DNA from: Bremia lactucae
Lineage: Eukaryota; Oomycota; Peronosporomycetes; Peronosporales; Peronosporaceae
Assembly: GCF_004359215.1 (NCBI RefSeq)
Contig: NC_090625.1
Location: 1,519,988 to 1,543,820 of the forward strand
Length of the DNA: 23,833 nt
Direction of reading: 5' to 3'
Position numbers and translations under genes: made by a program. The notes under the pieces were generated by a model. The model made no database searches. It was not told where the DNA came from and saw only the letters and a list, made by a program, of their open reading frames with translations. Position 1 is the stretch's first letter. Every line of letters begins with the position of its first letter. Shown one piece after another: positions 9,261 through 18,985 of this stretch.

Positions 9261-10421
9261 AATCACCTGCTGACTCGGTTTTATTTTTGTTTTCAGTGCG
9301 ACCGGCTCGCACTCCGGAGATATAAATCTCTTCATTTTTGAGAGTATTATCATTCTCATTAATAGTATTGTTTTCGTTGCTAAATCTTTCGGCATCGTTG
9401 TCTAAGTCAGTAATAGCATTATTGTTATTACTGAGTTCGTCCACTGTGAGATTAGTTAACTCAACATTGGTATCCTTCGCATTGACCTTAGGGCTGATGC
9501 GAGATGAGCAAGAGCTAAAAGGTTCTTTGATCGAGCGAGTCCCTTCCCCCATTATGTAAGAGTTACTCTCAAATAGGGTAGTAATACGAGAGTGGTGTAA
9601 GCCATTCACGAAAAAGGGTATATGTTTTGTAGAAGCATGCACTGAATTGTTGATGGCAAATGCTACCAACGACAAGAACTCGCTCCAACCTTTCAAAATA
9701 GTGGACGTACCCGCGACGTATATCTTCGAGAATACGGTTTGCTCGCTCCATCTGACCATCTGTTTCAGGATGATCAAAAGTTGACATTTTAACTATGTTC
9801 CAAGTGATTTGAGCACTGCCGAAATCCTGCCGTGAATCTAGGGTCTCGATCTGAGACCAGCTCACGGGGTAACCCATGAAGTCGAGATATCGTGTCAAAA
9901 AAGACACGAGCATAGCCTTTAGCTGTGATTGACTCCGGGATGGCAGCAAGATATATTATCTGCTAAACGGTCAGCAATAACAAGAATACCCTTATTCTTG
10001 TGGGTGTTTTCGGGGAATCTGGAGATGAAGTCCATAGATACGGACTGTAAACACTCTGCCGGAACAGGCAGAGGTTGTAACGGAGCACGGGATAAAGTAC
10101 TGGGCTTTACCCGTTGAAAAACTTCGCAAGCACGTATCACTTGCGGACGAACTCATACTGGTCTGGTCAGTAAAAGTCGCGACTTATCGTGAGATAAGTC
10201 TTCTCACGTCCACGATGACCACTTATTGGTGCATTGTGGTACTCATACATGATGTGTAATCGCAAATCATTATGGGCAGGGACGACACGAGGTGTGTCGC
10301 CAGCAATGGCTGTATAATCCAATAAATCATTGCGTGTTGTATATCGATCTGTTGAGAATCGATAAAATTTCGACAATCCTTTTAAGGATTGTTGGGATGA
10401 AAATTCAAGGTAATCCATCAA
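9211..10421 (-). pseudogene. pol: Integrase N-terminus and core of element B
   Basis: On minus from 10421: YHNAPISGHRGREK gives the two His of the zinc finger, and ACEVFQRVK (about 10128) has Phe where the last Cys should be. SVSMDFISRFPE carries the first catalytic Asp, VSDRDPRFTAGF (about 9870) the second, and after frameshifts DHPETDGQMERANRILEDI (about 9760) the Glu. FAINNSVHASTKHIPFFVNG follows. Then comes an unusual Asn/Asp/Glu-rich, AT-rich linker at about 9330-9480 before the C-terminal domain. Several frameshifts make it inactive. Confidence 0.8.
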
Positions 10422-10539
10422 CCCTTTTAGAGCCTTATCTTCTTGATAAGCTCTTTCAACGTCGTCAAGTAATGTTGACGACGGAACACTTATTGTTGGA
10501 ACAGTGGCCTTATGCTCACTGTTGATTCGCGCAGCCGGC

Positions 10540-11040
10540 TAAATATCGGGCCGGCGCGAAAGGGCATCAGCGACGACGTTAAGCCGTCCTGTTTTAAACT
10601 CCACGGAGAAGTTATACTCCGCGAAGAAAGACAGCCACCTCGCCAACCTTTGCGAGAGGTGTGGACTGTTTACGGCCGTGTGTAAAGACATATGGTCCGT
10701 GTATACAATAACGTTCTATCTCCCAAGAGATAGACCCTAAACTTAGCCAGTGCGTACTTTATGGCAAGGAGTTCCTTGTCATGCACAGGATAGTTGCGTT
10801 CAGCTGGTTGAAGCTGACGCGATTGAAAATAGACGACGCGCTCTGCGCCTTCTGTGTCATATTGCAATAACGCACAGCCGATTGCAAAGTCGCTAGCGTC
10901 ACAGACCACATGAAAAGGTCGGTCATGGTCAGCAATCGCCAGGAGTGGTAATTGCATCAAGCTTTCCTTAATACCCTCGAAGGAACGCTGACGACCAGCG
11001 TTCTATGGCTACTTTACATTTTTCTTCAACAAAGAAGAAA
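10540..11040 (-). pseudogene. pol: RNase H of element B
   Basis: The frame 10960-10670 reads FHVVCDASDFAIGCALLQYD (catalytic Asp), NYPVHDKELLAIKYALAKFR (Glu in HDKELL) and LLYTRTICLYT, where a damaged TDH region is expected. LSQRLARWLSFFAEYNFSVE and ADALSRRPDI complete the domain to a stop near 10540. Two of the usual acidic residues survive; the third region is rearranged. It lies directly behind RT on the same strand. Confidence 0.8.
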
Positions 11041-11099
11041 GATGTACTGCCATTTCGGTATAATTGCGTGAGTACTTCTGCAGGTACGCCGCTTTAATT

Positions 11100-11901
11100 A
11101 TTGGTATTTCTAGAAATTCGTAAATCGAGGAACTTTCTTAGCCCATTTACATCGACTGGCACAGGTCAACCGGTGATCGCCTTGATCTTTTCTGGATCCG
11201 GGCGTACAACGTGTTTACCCACGATGCACGCAAGAAGTGGTATTTCGCTTGCAGCGAATATACACTTTCTGAGATTTGCATACAACTTGTGCTTACGTAT
11301 AAGTGTAATAAGCTTTCGGACGAGGTTACGATGTACTTCAACATCCGACTTTCCGTTCATGGCTCTGCTATAAACGAAGACGTCATAAAAAATTCGGTGC
11401 GAAATCCCGCACCGATCTCAACAGATTGGTTTCACATCTGTTAAATGTCGCAGGAGCATTACTCAGCCCCTGTGGCATGACTTGCCACTCCCATATCATA
11501 CCGCTTGGGGTGCTTACTGCTGTGAACGGAATATATTGTTCACGCATAAGGATCGGATAGAATCCATCCATCAGATCTATGGAAGAAAATATAGTACTCT
11601 TTGACATACCCTCAATGATTACGTCTTTTTATGGTATCGGCGTTAAAGTCGGTACGGTTGCAGCGTTCAGTTTATTAGATGCATGCACTATCCGCCATCC
11701 TCCTGTTATTTTACGCACACAGAAGGTCAGAGAGCTATGTGGGGAAGTTAATTCCCTCACGTGACCCGATGCTAAGCGTTCGGCAAAGCATTTGTCGATC
11801 GCTATTACTTGTTCACGAGGCGATGGCCATTGTTTCATGACACAGTATTTCGAACCTGGGATTAGGTCGATTTCGTGTCGAGTGCCTTTATCCTTAGGCA
11901 A
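11100..11901 (-). pseudogene. pol: Reverse transcriptase of element B, YxDD motif lost
   Basis: On minus: TRHEIDLIPGSKYCVMKQWP (about 11880), HVRELTSPHSSLTFCVRKIT, GGWRIVHASNKLNAATVP, then after a frame change STIFSSIDLMDGFYPI, WQVMPQGLSNAPATFNRCE (about 11460), and after another shift FVYSRAMNG and KCIFAASEIPLLACIVG. The catalytic loop at 11381-11397 reads FYDV across a frameshift instead of YFDD. The ARxDPEKI-type thumb segment near 11180 is present. Order and spacing are normal for a Gypsy RT; it is inactive. Confidence 0.85.
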
Positions 11902-12664
11902 CTGGCGCGGTACTGATTCGGGGAAGACATCCTTGTATTCTGTTTAATTTTTTTTATTGAGAGTTTATCTTCAATGACTTCCAGGATTGGGACATAAGAC
12001 GTATAATCCGAGTCTGCTCATCGAGGACACTTTCATCCATCAATGAGCTACTGAGATTCCGTTCGTTCTCAGGAAATACTATTGCCGACCGAAAATCGCC
12101 ACGTAGTTATCATCTGTGACAAGTACGCGGATTTGCTTGACTTTGCCACTACGCAAATCACGCAAGAACCGTTTCGGTTCTAGCATTGGCAATTGAGTTA
12201 TTTCCGAAGTTAACTTCGGAGGCGCTAATAGATCAAGTGTATAAGCGCCTACACTTGATCGATTGTTTACTAAGACATTGATTGTCTTAGTTTGTTTTTC
12301 GGAACGTATTTCCAAAGGTACCTGGGAACCTTTGACCACAGGTTTCAGGGATTATTTTCCACATATATTATCTGGGGAGTCTCCTCCCCAATTGTCTCTA
12401 GCTGTGGTTGCGCTACCAGAGCGAGATCCTCAACGATCGACTCTCCAGTCGATCTAGGACTTTCGCACTGTCTCTTATAGACGGGCGTTTCAAAGTTTCT
12501 TGGATATTGCTTTTCAAGCAAGCATCCTTGTTTCGTACCACTCAACTTAATTGAGTGGTCGAACTTCGACACAGCCTGTGCATAAGCACAGCCGTCGGTA
12601 ACTATGTCCACGTCACCATGGTGTACCTTTGACGCTGCCTGTACTTGTGCACAGCCGTCGGGAT
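11902..12664 (-). pseudogene. pol: PR-RT linker of element B with tandem 21-residue repeat
   Basis: On minus from 12664: two in-frame copies of a 21-residue unit (DGCAQVQAASK and DGCAYAQAVSK; DNA 12631-12661 and 12568-12598), then an acidic stretch ending at 12345, then LTSEITQLPML and LRSGKVKQIRVLVTDDNYVA (12339-12079), which corresponds to the linker part seen in A and D. Stops and frameshifts occur below 12079. Several perfect hairpins lie here (12270-12290, 12435-12454, 12537-12559). Confidence 0.6.
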
Positions 12665-13255
12665 CTAACCCAAAATGTGTTGCGTCTTCACACTAAGGTC
12701 TTGTGCAGTCATGCTAACGACCGAACCACAAGTGAGGCCATCACACTCACTCGTAGGACACCCATTTGCTTGTGGACGCTTCAAGACGTTCATCAGTTGG
12801 CCATCTGATGAACAAGAGACAGGCATCGTCACGGCTTGATGCTGCCAATTTATACATGGCTCGGACTTTCTGAGCCATGGTAATCCAAGGATGACATCAA
12901 ACTTGTCATCCAGATCTAGTACGATGAAATCATCATCGCACTGTTTACCATTTAACGTGTATTGGATACCAACTACACGTTTCTTAACCGTTACAGATGC
13001 GCCTGTTGCTAGGCGCACTGTCATTCTCGTTGGAGGGATTTCGCGCTCAATTAATTTGAGCCTGTGATCTTCTAGCGATTGGTGTCTAATAAAGTTATTC
13101 GACGTCCCACAATCGACTAGGGACTTAAGTGGCAACTTATTTGACACTTCTTTTTTCAGCATGATGCGGTTAATTTCATCCCCTGGGGCAGTTACACACA
13201 ATGTTTGTGCGTGATGAGCAACTTTCGTCAAAAGACCTGCAAATTCTTCTGGCAT
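12665..13255 (-). pseudogene. pol: Retropepsin-like protease of element B, active site changed
   Basis: A 196-codon open frame encodes the aspartic protease: KSLVDCGTSNNFIRHQSL with the active site, then MTVRLATGASVTVKKRVV, DDFIVLDLDDKFDVILGLPW and LRKSEPCINWQHQAV. The catalytic motif is DCG instead of DSG or DTG (near 13104-13114), so activity is doubtful although the fold is otherwise complete. Gag lies upstream and the linker to RT downstream on the same strand. Hairpins at 12855-12879 and 12889-12911 lie inside the coding part. Confidence 0.8.
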
Positions 13256-14430
13256 TGCTGAATCAGTAGGTCATTCCGCACATACTGACCCCGACCATTT
13301 TTTGAAGATCCGCCACGCCGTTGCGATTTCGCAACAGCGTCGGATCCACGTCCTCCGCTATTCCTAGCGAGAGATTGGTCTTTTCGCTCACCGCTTTTAC
13401 GCACTGGCCGTGGGCACTACACTCATAGGCGTAGTAGCCCCTTTATTGACAGCGTTACATTTCTGCAATCATTTGTAACTTGAAGAGCGAGGTTTCTCGC
13501 TTTCTACAAACGAGAGATCCATGGGTTTTAGACCTCCGTTATCTTGTCGTCTCGGTAGACAATATGCACCCGAGTGGACGAAAGCCTGTTTCAGGCCAAA
13601 GTATTCCTGTTCCGCTATAGAGATCGCTTGGTCAAGCAACTCTGATTCTAGCCGGAACAGCTGGGTCTTAACATGTCCGTCTGCAAAACCTCTTATAAAT
13701 GCAGTTGCCTGTGTTCGTTCATCAATTAGATGACTGAGGATACAACTGACCAGGTATCGTATATGTTGTGCCTAAGCGTGAATGTCAAGCTTGCCCTGCT
13801 TCAAATCTAGGAGCTCGGCTCGAGCCCTGGATTTGGCACGTCGCGGCTCAAATGTTTGTTTGAGTCGGGTCTTATAGACCTCCTACGACCCAAAGTCTAA
13901 TGGGTCATGAAGCTTGAGCCCTAAGGCCCAAGATTTGGCACGTCCGGCTAAGTTGGACATGCCAAATTTCACTTTCGTCGCATCATCACTGACCCGACGA
14001 GTTTCTATGGCATCGTCTAATTCGACGAACTATTTCAAGAGGGAGTCGCCCTCGACTGCCTTAAACTTAGAGATCTCGATCTTTAAGCTTTTCGGGTCCA
14101 AGCGGATAGCGTCGGCCCGTTAGCAGCATGTGCATGCTGCTGTCTCAACAGCTCCATCTGTTGAGCACCCTGTTCTCTCAACACCTTTATGTGTTGAGAG
14201 CCTTGCTGGTGAAGCAAGGATACTTTCTCTTGGGCCCCGTCGAGCTCGTGTTGAATGAACTCGGCTGTGGCCGCATGCTGTTCATCTCAGCCCAGAGTGT
14301 ACAGCATTGCGCCAACGGCTGGCCCGCCTACGACCGAACTCATTCATTCGATCGCCCTCCGTTCGAGGTCACTCAAATGAGTAATATCTCACGCGTTGCG
14401 TGATAACCTTCTTGAGGGGCTTGGAAGCTC
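13256..14430 (-). pseudogene. gag: Degenerate gag of element B
   Basis: On minus from the 5' LTR: a Gln/Leu-rich helical region (LREQGAQQMELLRQQHAHAA, about 14195-14120), KIEISKFKAVEGDSLL, VKFGMSNLAGRAKSWALGLK (about 13965), FEPRRAKSRARAELLDLKQG (about 13850), FIRGFADGHVKTQLFRLE (about 13700) and IAEQEYFGLKQAFV. This is the classic Gypsy capsid order. A CCHC knuckle near 13480-13410 is split by a frameshift (KCNAVNKG then YAYECSAHG). Stops occur at about 13890 and 13770. It shows that B has a normal gag on the pol strand, so the opposite-strand ORF is an additional gene. Confidence 0.8.
14122..14219. repeat. Four consecutive perfect hairpins inside gag of B
   Basis: Stems: AGCAGCATG/CATGCTGCT (14122-14141), CTCAACAG/CTGTTGAG (14144-14165), CTCTCAACAC/GTGTTGAGAG (14175-14200), CCTTGCT/AGCAAGG (14201-14219). 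Loops are 2-6 nt. The four units sit almost end to end in sequence that also encodes the helical start of gag on minus. Confidence 0.9.
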
Positions 14431-14440
14431 CCTCCTTCTT

Positions 14441-14909
14441 CATCCAATATTTCCATGTTGAATGGAAAGTGCTTGTTGACCTTACACTGATTACAGTGTA
14501 GGTTAGGTGCCTCAAAACTTCACGTACACAGGGGTAAAGAGGAAGGTTTCAAAATAGCTAAGGGTCTTAAGCTACCAAAGGTAATTCAAAGGATTATAAT
14601 TAGGGAAAAGTGAAACTGTACTAATATAATTAGTTTTCTACGTACGATCTTCTATCTACTACTGAACTTATTATACTAATATTTAACTAAGATGGCGCAC
14701 CGCACAATCGTGTCTTGAAACGGTTGGCGGGGTTGATTTAGACTTAAATCAACCAATTAATAGAGCTAATGTCTTTTTGCATCAATAATATCAAATTTGG
14801 TATTATTGGAATTATTTAAGTCAAAATTGATAAAGATAATATATTTGTACTTCTTTGCTTATTTCCTCTTATAGGAAATAATACGTATGTAACGGGACAC
14901 CCCGTTACA
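14441..14909 (-). repeat. 5' LTR of element B
   Basis: It pairs with 6912-7371. The intact outer end CCCCGTTACA at 14909 carries the tip hairpin TGTAACGGG/CCCGTTACA (14888-14909). The inner end is degenerate: the expected GGGGCACC tip is not visible, and similarity to the other LTR fades around 14441-14460. A 7-bp hairpin with arms ACACTG and CAGTGT near 14483-14499 is shared with the 3' copy. Confidence 0.75.
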
Positions 14910-15840
14910 CATCATGTCAACGACAGAAACTTGCCCTAGTGTACCTGCCGGTTTAGAAGTGGTCACGAAACCTAGATTGTCAATATGGAGTCACGGCAAA
15001 AGATGCCTGTGCCCTTCCAAACAATAGCGATGTTTCGGTATTGACAACTACACCCTATGACCGACCTCTGGGTGGTGTCATAGGCAAACTTGATGCCAAA
15101 AGCGTGAGCAAAGTCAACGCTTTGTGGATGAGCGATTAGCCATCACACGAAAAGCTCGTGACACGATGGCAAGCGCACACGACAAGAAAAAACAATATGC
15201 GGACCAATATGGTCGCTAAAACAGTGATCGCTTTAGAGTGGGTGAAAAAGAACGCTTAGCCTGCTACCCTACCTGAATATGCAGTTTCTGTAAAACGACG
15301 AAATTACTGCCGCGTTTCATCGGGCCGTTTACGGTGGTCGAAGAGGTTGAAGACCTAAACTTTAGGCTCACACTCTCACCGTACATGAAGACGCACCCAT
15401 CTTTGACGTGGGTCGTCTGAAACGGCATGCTGATCCAGAAGAGATCACATACCCCCATCCGTCTAAGGAGACCGGTGGTGACGCCGACCGTGTGTCGAGC
15501 GTTGTTAGCAGCGCGCTTCCCCTGAACGGAAGCACTTATATTGCCACGAGTAGGTGGGCGTTATCGCCACTTCTATCGGGTGCCTCCTGCATTGGTGGAT
15601 GCCGCCACCAACGCTCGCTTGCTGGAAGATTGCTTGTCCACCGCTCTGTGAAGCATAAGCTTCAGATCCTCGTCTAATGGAGGGGATACCCTAAGAGTTT
15701 CGACTCGTTGGAACCGGCCAACACCCTGCGCATCGACGTACCGGGTCTGGTGTTTGTCTATGAGAAAGCCTCCAGTTCTCACTCCGCTAGTTCCAAATGG
15801 ACGAGCAGGATTAGCGTGATGAGAAGAAACAGGGGGCACA
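14910..15840 (+). pseudogene. pol: Integrase C-terminus and chromodomain of element A (continued from 6911)
   Basis: Reading plus: ERLAITRKARDTMASAHDK-like codons near 15130, a broken GPY/F domain (RFIGPFTVVEE near 15315), FDVGRLKRHADPEEITYPHP (about 15400-15450), a linker, then a chromodomain 15600-15770. The last part reads HKLQILV, a TAA at 15675-15677, WRGYPKSFDSLEPANTLRI, DVPGLV. The stop sits where a lysine is usual; the cage Trp follows it. This belongs to A because it resumes precisely where A was interrupted by B. It runs out near 15840 without a visible 3' LTR. Confidence 0.75.
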
Positions 15841-16643
15841 GTACCTAGGTTCTTTTGCGTCAGACTCATCATTATGGATGGTCTGAACGATAGATGCTGG
15901 GTCTTTTCCCAACTGAGAAGCAACTGCACCTTTATGGGCAGTGCTCTCATGGATGTCGCTGCACTCGCTAGCGCAGACGACGAGACAGTCGCCTTGTTGA
16001 CGTTAGGCAAGTTTGCCTTCGCAACATTAGGCGTCTCCATGTAAAAAGCAATTGGTGAATTGTGGATGGGCATTATAGCGCCATCACCCTTCATCATTAG
16101 CTTGATGACTTCATCACTACTTTGTGGTGATGGCAGCGGTGTCACCTCATTGAAGTCAGCAACGAGCGATGAATCTACATTCTCACTGTACAAGTGGGAT
16201 GGATCTTTGTATCCAGTTGACAGCGCGACAGCAGCAGTAGCTGTCGGCGTTGCAACCGAGGCAGTAGGCGACGGCGGCGTATTATCGCGGCGTGGCCAAG
16301 AGCCAATACAGGCTGAAAAATTCGGGGACGTGAATGTCCCGGCTTTTAAGAGGCGTATTGTCTCTACGCCAAGACAGGGGAAATGCGAAGCGTTTAAACC
16401 CTCACAAAGTGATACGAGTGAGCAATTACCCACGCTTGCAAATGGTGTAACCGGTAACATTGTGAGAGAAGTTAGCCTTGCGGCAATCCTTTGGTTATAT
16501 GCTCTTTTAGAGCTAGACGAACTGTCTATTGATGAGTGCGGACGAGCCTTAAAGGCTGGCCACTTAACTGAGATGGTGGTCATTCGACCAACGATTGAGT
16601 TAAACTCATCGTCACTTCTGGACGAAGCTATCCTGGATGACAC
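15573..16643 (-). CDS. Unexplained 356-codon open frame antisense to the A chromodomain
   Basis: Uninterrupted on minus for 356 codons, unusual amid so much decay. The product is Ser/Thr/Pro/Ala-rich with no motif I know and looks disordered. Its 3' end is complementary to the chromodomain of A, the position at which L, R, B and D carry antisense ORFs, so it could be the antisense gene of A. Against this, its 5' half (about 16400-16643) is complementary to a recognisable plus-strand pol linker of D, so it crosses an element junction and may be a chance frame. I saw no homology to the other antisense ORFs. Confidence 0.25.
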   Translation of the reverse strand: MSSRIASSRSDDEFNSIVGRMTTISVKWPAFKARPHSSIDSSSSSKRAYNQRIAARLTSLTMLPVTPFASVGNCSLVSLCEGLNASHFPCLGVETIRLLKAGTFTSPNFSACIGSWPRRDNTPPSPTASVATPTATAAVALSTGYKDPSHLYSENVDSSLVADFNEVTPLPSPQSSDEVIKLMMKGDGAIMPIHNSPIAFYMETPNVAKANLPNVNKATVSSSALASAATSMRALPIKVQLLLSWEKTQHLSFRPSIMMSLTQKNLGTVPPVSSHHANPARPFGTSGVRTGGFLIDKHQTRYVDAQGVGRFQRVETLRVSPPLDEDLKLMLHRAVDKQSSSKRALVAASTNAGGTR

Positions 16644-16740
16644 AAAAGCTGCACTTAGTGCGCGGAGTGGGTCATCGATCCTTTAAGATCCTATATTATT
16701 TCTTAATTAAGAAATTCCAAGATGTGGGATGTACCATCCA
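15841..16740 (+). pseudogene. pol: PR-RT linker of element D
   Basis: The plus frame is open from 16060 to 16686. Its second half is a good match to the pol linker of A: LYALLELDELSIDECGRALK (about 16500), MVVIRPTIELNSSSLLDEAI, then DDTKAALSARSGSSIL. After a frame change it leads into PPDRGVRHEIDL, the start of RT. The first part (15841-16400) has one in-frame stop near 16042 and no recognised domain; it may be linker or the border between A and D, which I cannot place exactly. Confidence 0.5.
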
Positions 16741-17050
16741 CAATCTGTTTTACCCCCGGATAGAGGTGTCCGTCATGAAATTGACTTGGTTCCGGGAACC
16801 AAGTACTGTGTCACACGACAATGGCCTTTACCAAGGGAGCAGTGAGGTCATCGACGATTTCCTCCGTGCTAAGCACGAGGCTGGAATGGTAGGGAGAGAG
16901 CAAATCTCCTCATTCGACACCGAAATTTTGTGTCATAAAGCCAAATGGTAATTGGCGCATTGTACATACTTATAATAAGCTAACGCTGTCACTATACCAG
17001 CACAAACCCCCATTCCTAGAAAGGATGTTCTTCAGAAAATTATGGTGGTA
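16741..17050 (+). pseudogene. pol: N-terminal fragment of reverse transcriptase, element D
   Basis: Reads DRGVRHEIDLVPGTKYCVTR, QWPLPREQ (about 16765-16840), then in shifted frames HEAGMV, FCVIKPNGNWRIVHTY-like codons and NKLTLSLYQHKPPFLERMFF-type text ending near RKDVLQKIM. It stops at about 17050, exactly before the point in RT (ALDLVDGYYQ) where the minus-strand fragment at 18985 begins. The two are halves of one RT separated by an inversion. A near-perfect 21-nt palindrome lies at 16784-16804. Confidence 0.75.
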
Positions 17051-17059
17051 TAGACACTG

Positions 17060-18055
17060 CATAAGTGTCACTAGAGACACTCAGTATGGTGGGCCGACCA
17101 CACTCTGTGGACTTAGACGTGCAACTCCATGTATCTCAGGGGTATTGCACCCTTGAGGTCCCGGCGAACCGGCAATAGTGTCAATACTGACACTGATGGT
17201 TTCAGTAGTGAGACTATTGGCGGCACCTCGGCCGGCCACACTCAGTGGACTTAGACGTGTCACTTTACGTATTTCAGGGATATTACACTCTTGATGACTC
17301 GGCCTTAGGCCAACAATGCTTAGAGCATTTAGTGAATCGTTATTACAACGAGTGTCACTCGACGGAGTACGTGCCGTTCCACTTCCTTCTTCTGAGTCAG
17401 GCTCAGAATTAATGTTTTTAACATTAGAGTTTATTAACTCAGACATGCCAATGTCTAAAACACTGATAGACTCAGTTAATGGTCTGCGCCAAAAGTGCTT
17501 TTGTTGCCTAGCAAAGGTGGGTACATGACTCTCCAGAACTTTGCTAGGAACATTGCGCGTGGCGTCTCAGGTCTTAGACCTCCAATCGATCCATGGCTCA
17601 TGATGTTCAAGCTATGCCATACCAAGGATGAGATCATCTCGAATCAAAATAGGGGACGAGACAGCTTTTGATTCTGTCAAAGTCCAGAAACGTTATGCCT
17701 AAGTTCAATGAAACTTTTGGAACAGTGACACGAGACCCAGTCGCTAAGCGAACATTGATTGTACCGCTCAAGCGCTTTAAGTGCCTCAACGTATTGCTGA
17801 ATTCCCTCAAGAGAAAGACGCCGAGCATGTTTGCAAGACGCTCCTGAGTCAATTAAAATTGACCAATGGCTTATCAAAGCCCTTCACAGTCGCTTGAGCG
17901 ACTAACAAGCCAGGCTGTACTCACACCCCGTGCCATTACGCTCCGAGCTAATCGGGGCTAGGTCCTGTTTACTCTCACCTCCTAAAGGTTCAACAGAGCT
18001 TAGGTTTTCCCCATTAGGGCGCCCTCACCTACTGGGTGTCGACGTTTTCCCGCAC
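17060..18055 (-). pseudogene. pol: Protease and repeat-bearing spacer of element D, inverted
   Basis: On minus: a pre-protease stretch (18055-17910), VKGFDKPL, then SILIDSGASCKHARRLSLEG with an intact DSG active site (about 17850), VRLATGSRVTVPKVSLNLG, and DDLILGMA, a stop, LEHHEPWIDW (about 17640-17580). The spacer follows (17528-17081) with a 46-residue in-frame repeat. PR normally precedes RT, yet here it lies downstream of the RT/RNase H fragment on the same strand, so at least two rearrangements are needed. A frameshift follows the active site. Inactive. Confidence 0.75.
17092..17323 (-). repeat. In-frame repeat of 138-bp period in the D spacer
   Basis: GGCCGACCACACTC at 17092 recurs as GGCCGGCCACACTC at 17230, and similarity continues for about 90 bp (GTGGACTTAGACGTG in both). 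On minus this encodes two units with VTRLSPLSVAG and VARLSPQSVVG. The period is 46 codons, so the reading frame is kept. Confidence 0.75.
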
Positions 18056-18985
18056 CGCACCAAATTTCTGGTATGGGCGACTTAGTCGCAGTGCGTAATG
18101 ACGCGTGATCTGTATATATCACAAACGGCTTAAAGTCGAGCAGATGAACTCTCAATTTGACGAGAGCATACTTCATAGCAAGTAACTCTTTGTCATGAAA
18201 TGGGTAGTTCGTTTCCGCAGCTTTAAGCTGTCTAGACTCGAACGCAATAACACGTTCACGCCCATCAACATCTGTTTGTAGCAGAGCACTGCCAATGGCA
18301 ACATCCGATGCGTCCCAGACGACACTGAAATGCCAATTTTGATTTGGCAGTGCCAGAATCGGGGCATGGATAAGACTATCCTTAACTGCTTGAAAGCATT
18401 ATGTTCTGTGCTAGTCCAGCACCATTCTGTTTTCCTGTTAAGGAGATTAGATAATGGCCTAGCCATATTAGCGTAATTTTCGCTATATTTGTGTGAATAA
18501 TTGGCGAGACACAACCACTTACATAAATCCTTTTGGTTTTTAAGAGCCGGCCAATCTACTATGGCTTTACCTTAACGGGGTCCGCTCTAAGGCCTCGCTT
18601 CCCAGTAAAGTACCCTCAGAAAGGAATTTCTTCTGCGCCAAAAAAATCATTTAGATGCATTGGCATACAATTTATTTGTGCGCAAACACTCGAGCACAGC
18701 TCGCAAATGGTCTGAACAGTTTTCCATATCCGACCGACCCTGCTTCGCACGACTATGGACAAACATGATATCGAAATAAGCCTGTGCATAACCTGAATGA
18801 GGGCGGAACAGTTGCATCACTAAACGATTAAATTTTGCCGGGGCGTTGGATCGCTCTTGTGGCATAACCAAATACTCCCATAGCATACCGCTTGGGGGGC
18901 TAACCGCTGTAAGCGAGATATCGCTGGCCCGCTTGAGCAGTTGGTAGTAACCATCGACTAAGTCCAGTGCACTCATCTCTCACAG
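18056..18985 (-). pseudogene. pol: Reverse transcriptase core and RNase H of element D, inverted
   Basis: On minus from 18976: MSALDLVDGYYQLLKRASD, LWEYLVMPQERSNAPAKFNR, YFDIMFVHSRAKQG (catalytic loop at 18778-18767 reads YFDI, the second Asp lost), LRTNKLYANASK. After shifts: LANYSHKYSENYANMARPLS, then RNase H with TNYPFHDKELLAMKYALVKL (about 18220) and IYTDHASLRTATKSP (about 18110-18070). The next expected residues (ARWISFFAEYNF) are found on plus at 18989, so the fragment is cut out and flipped inside its own pol. Confidence 0.8.

Larger units (their letters stand above)
6912..14909 (-). mobile_element. Element B: nested Ty3/Gypsy retrotransposon, both LTRs, minus strand
   Basis: An element of about 8 kb is bounded by two direct LTRs (6912-7371 and about 14441-14909). 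Gag, PR, RT, RNase H, IN and chromodomain follow in canonical order on minus, from 14430 down to 8158. It interrupts element A inside integrase: A stops at 6911 and continues at 14910 in its IN linker. Flanks GTCTCA and CATCAT give no clear target duplication. The two LTRs differ by many substitutions and small indels, so the insertion is not recent. Between the end of pol and the 3' LTR lies an opposite-strand ORF (7573-8971) related to those of L and R. Confidence 0.85.

Noticed and set aside
6906..14915. Target-site duplication flanking element B
   Set aside because: The bases outside the two LTRs (GTCTCA and CATCAT) do not form a convincing 4-6 bp direct duplication; the outer LTR base is also mutated, so I make no call.
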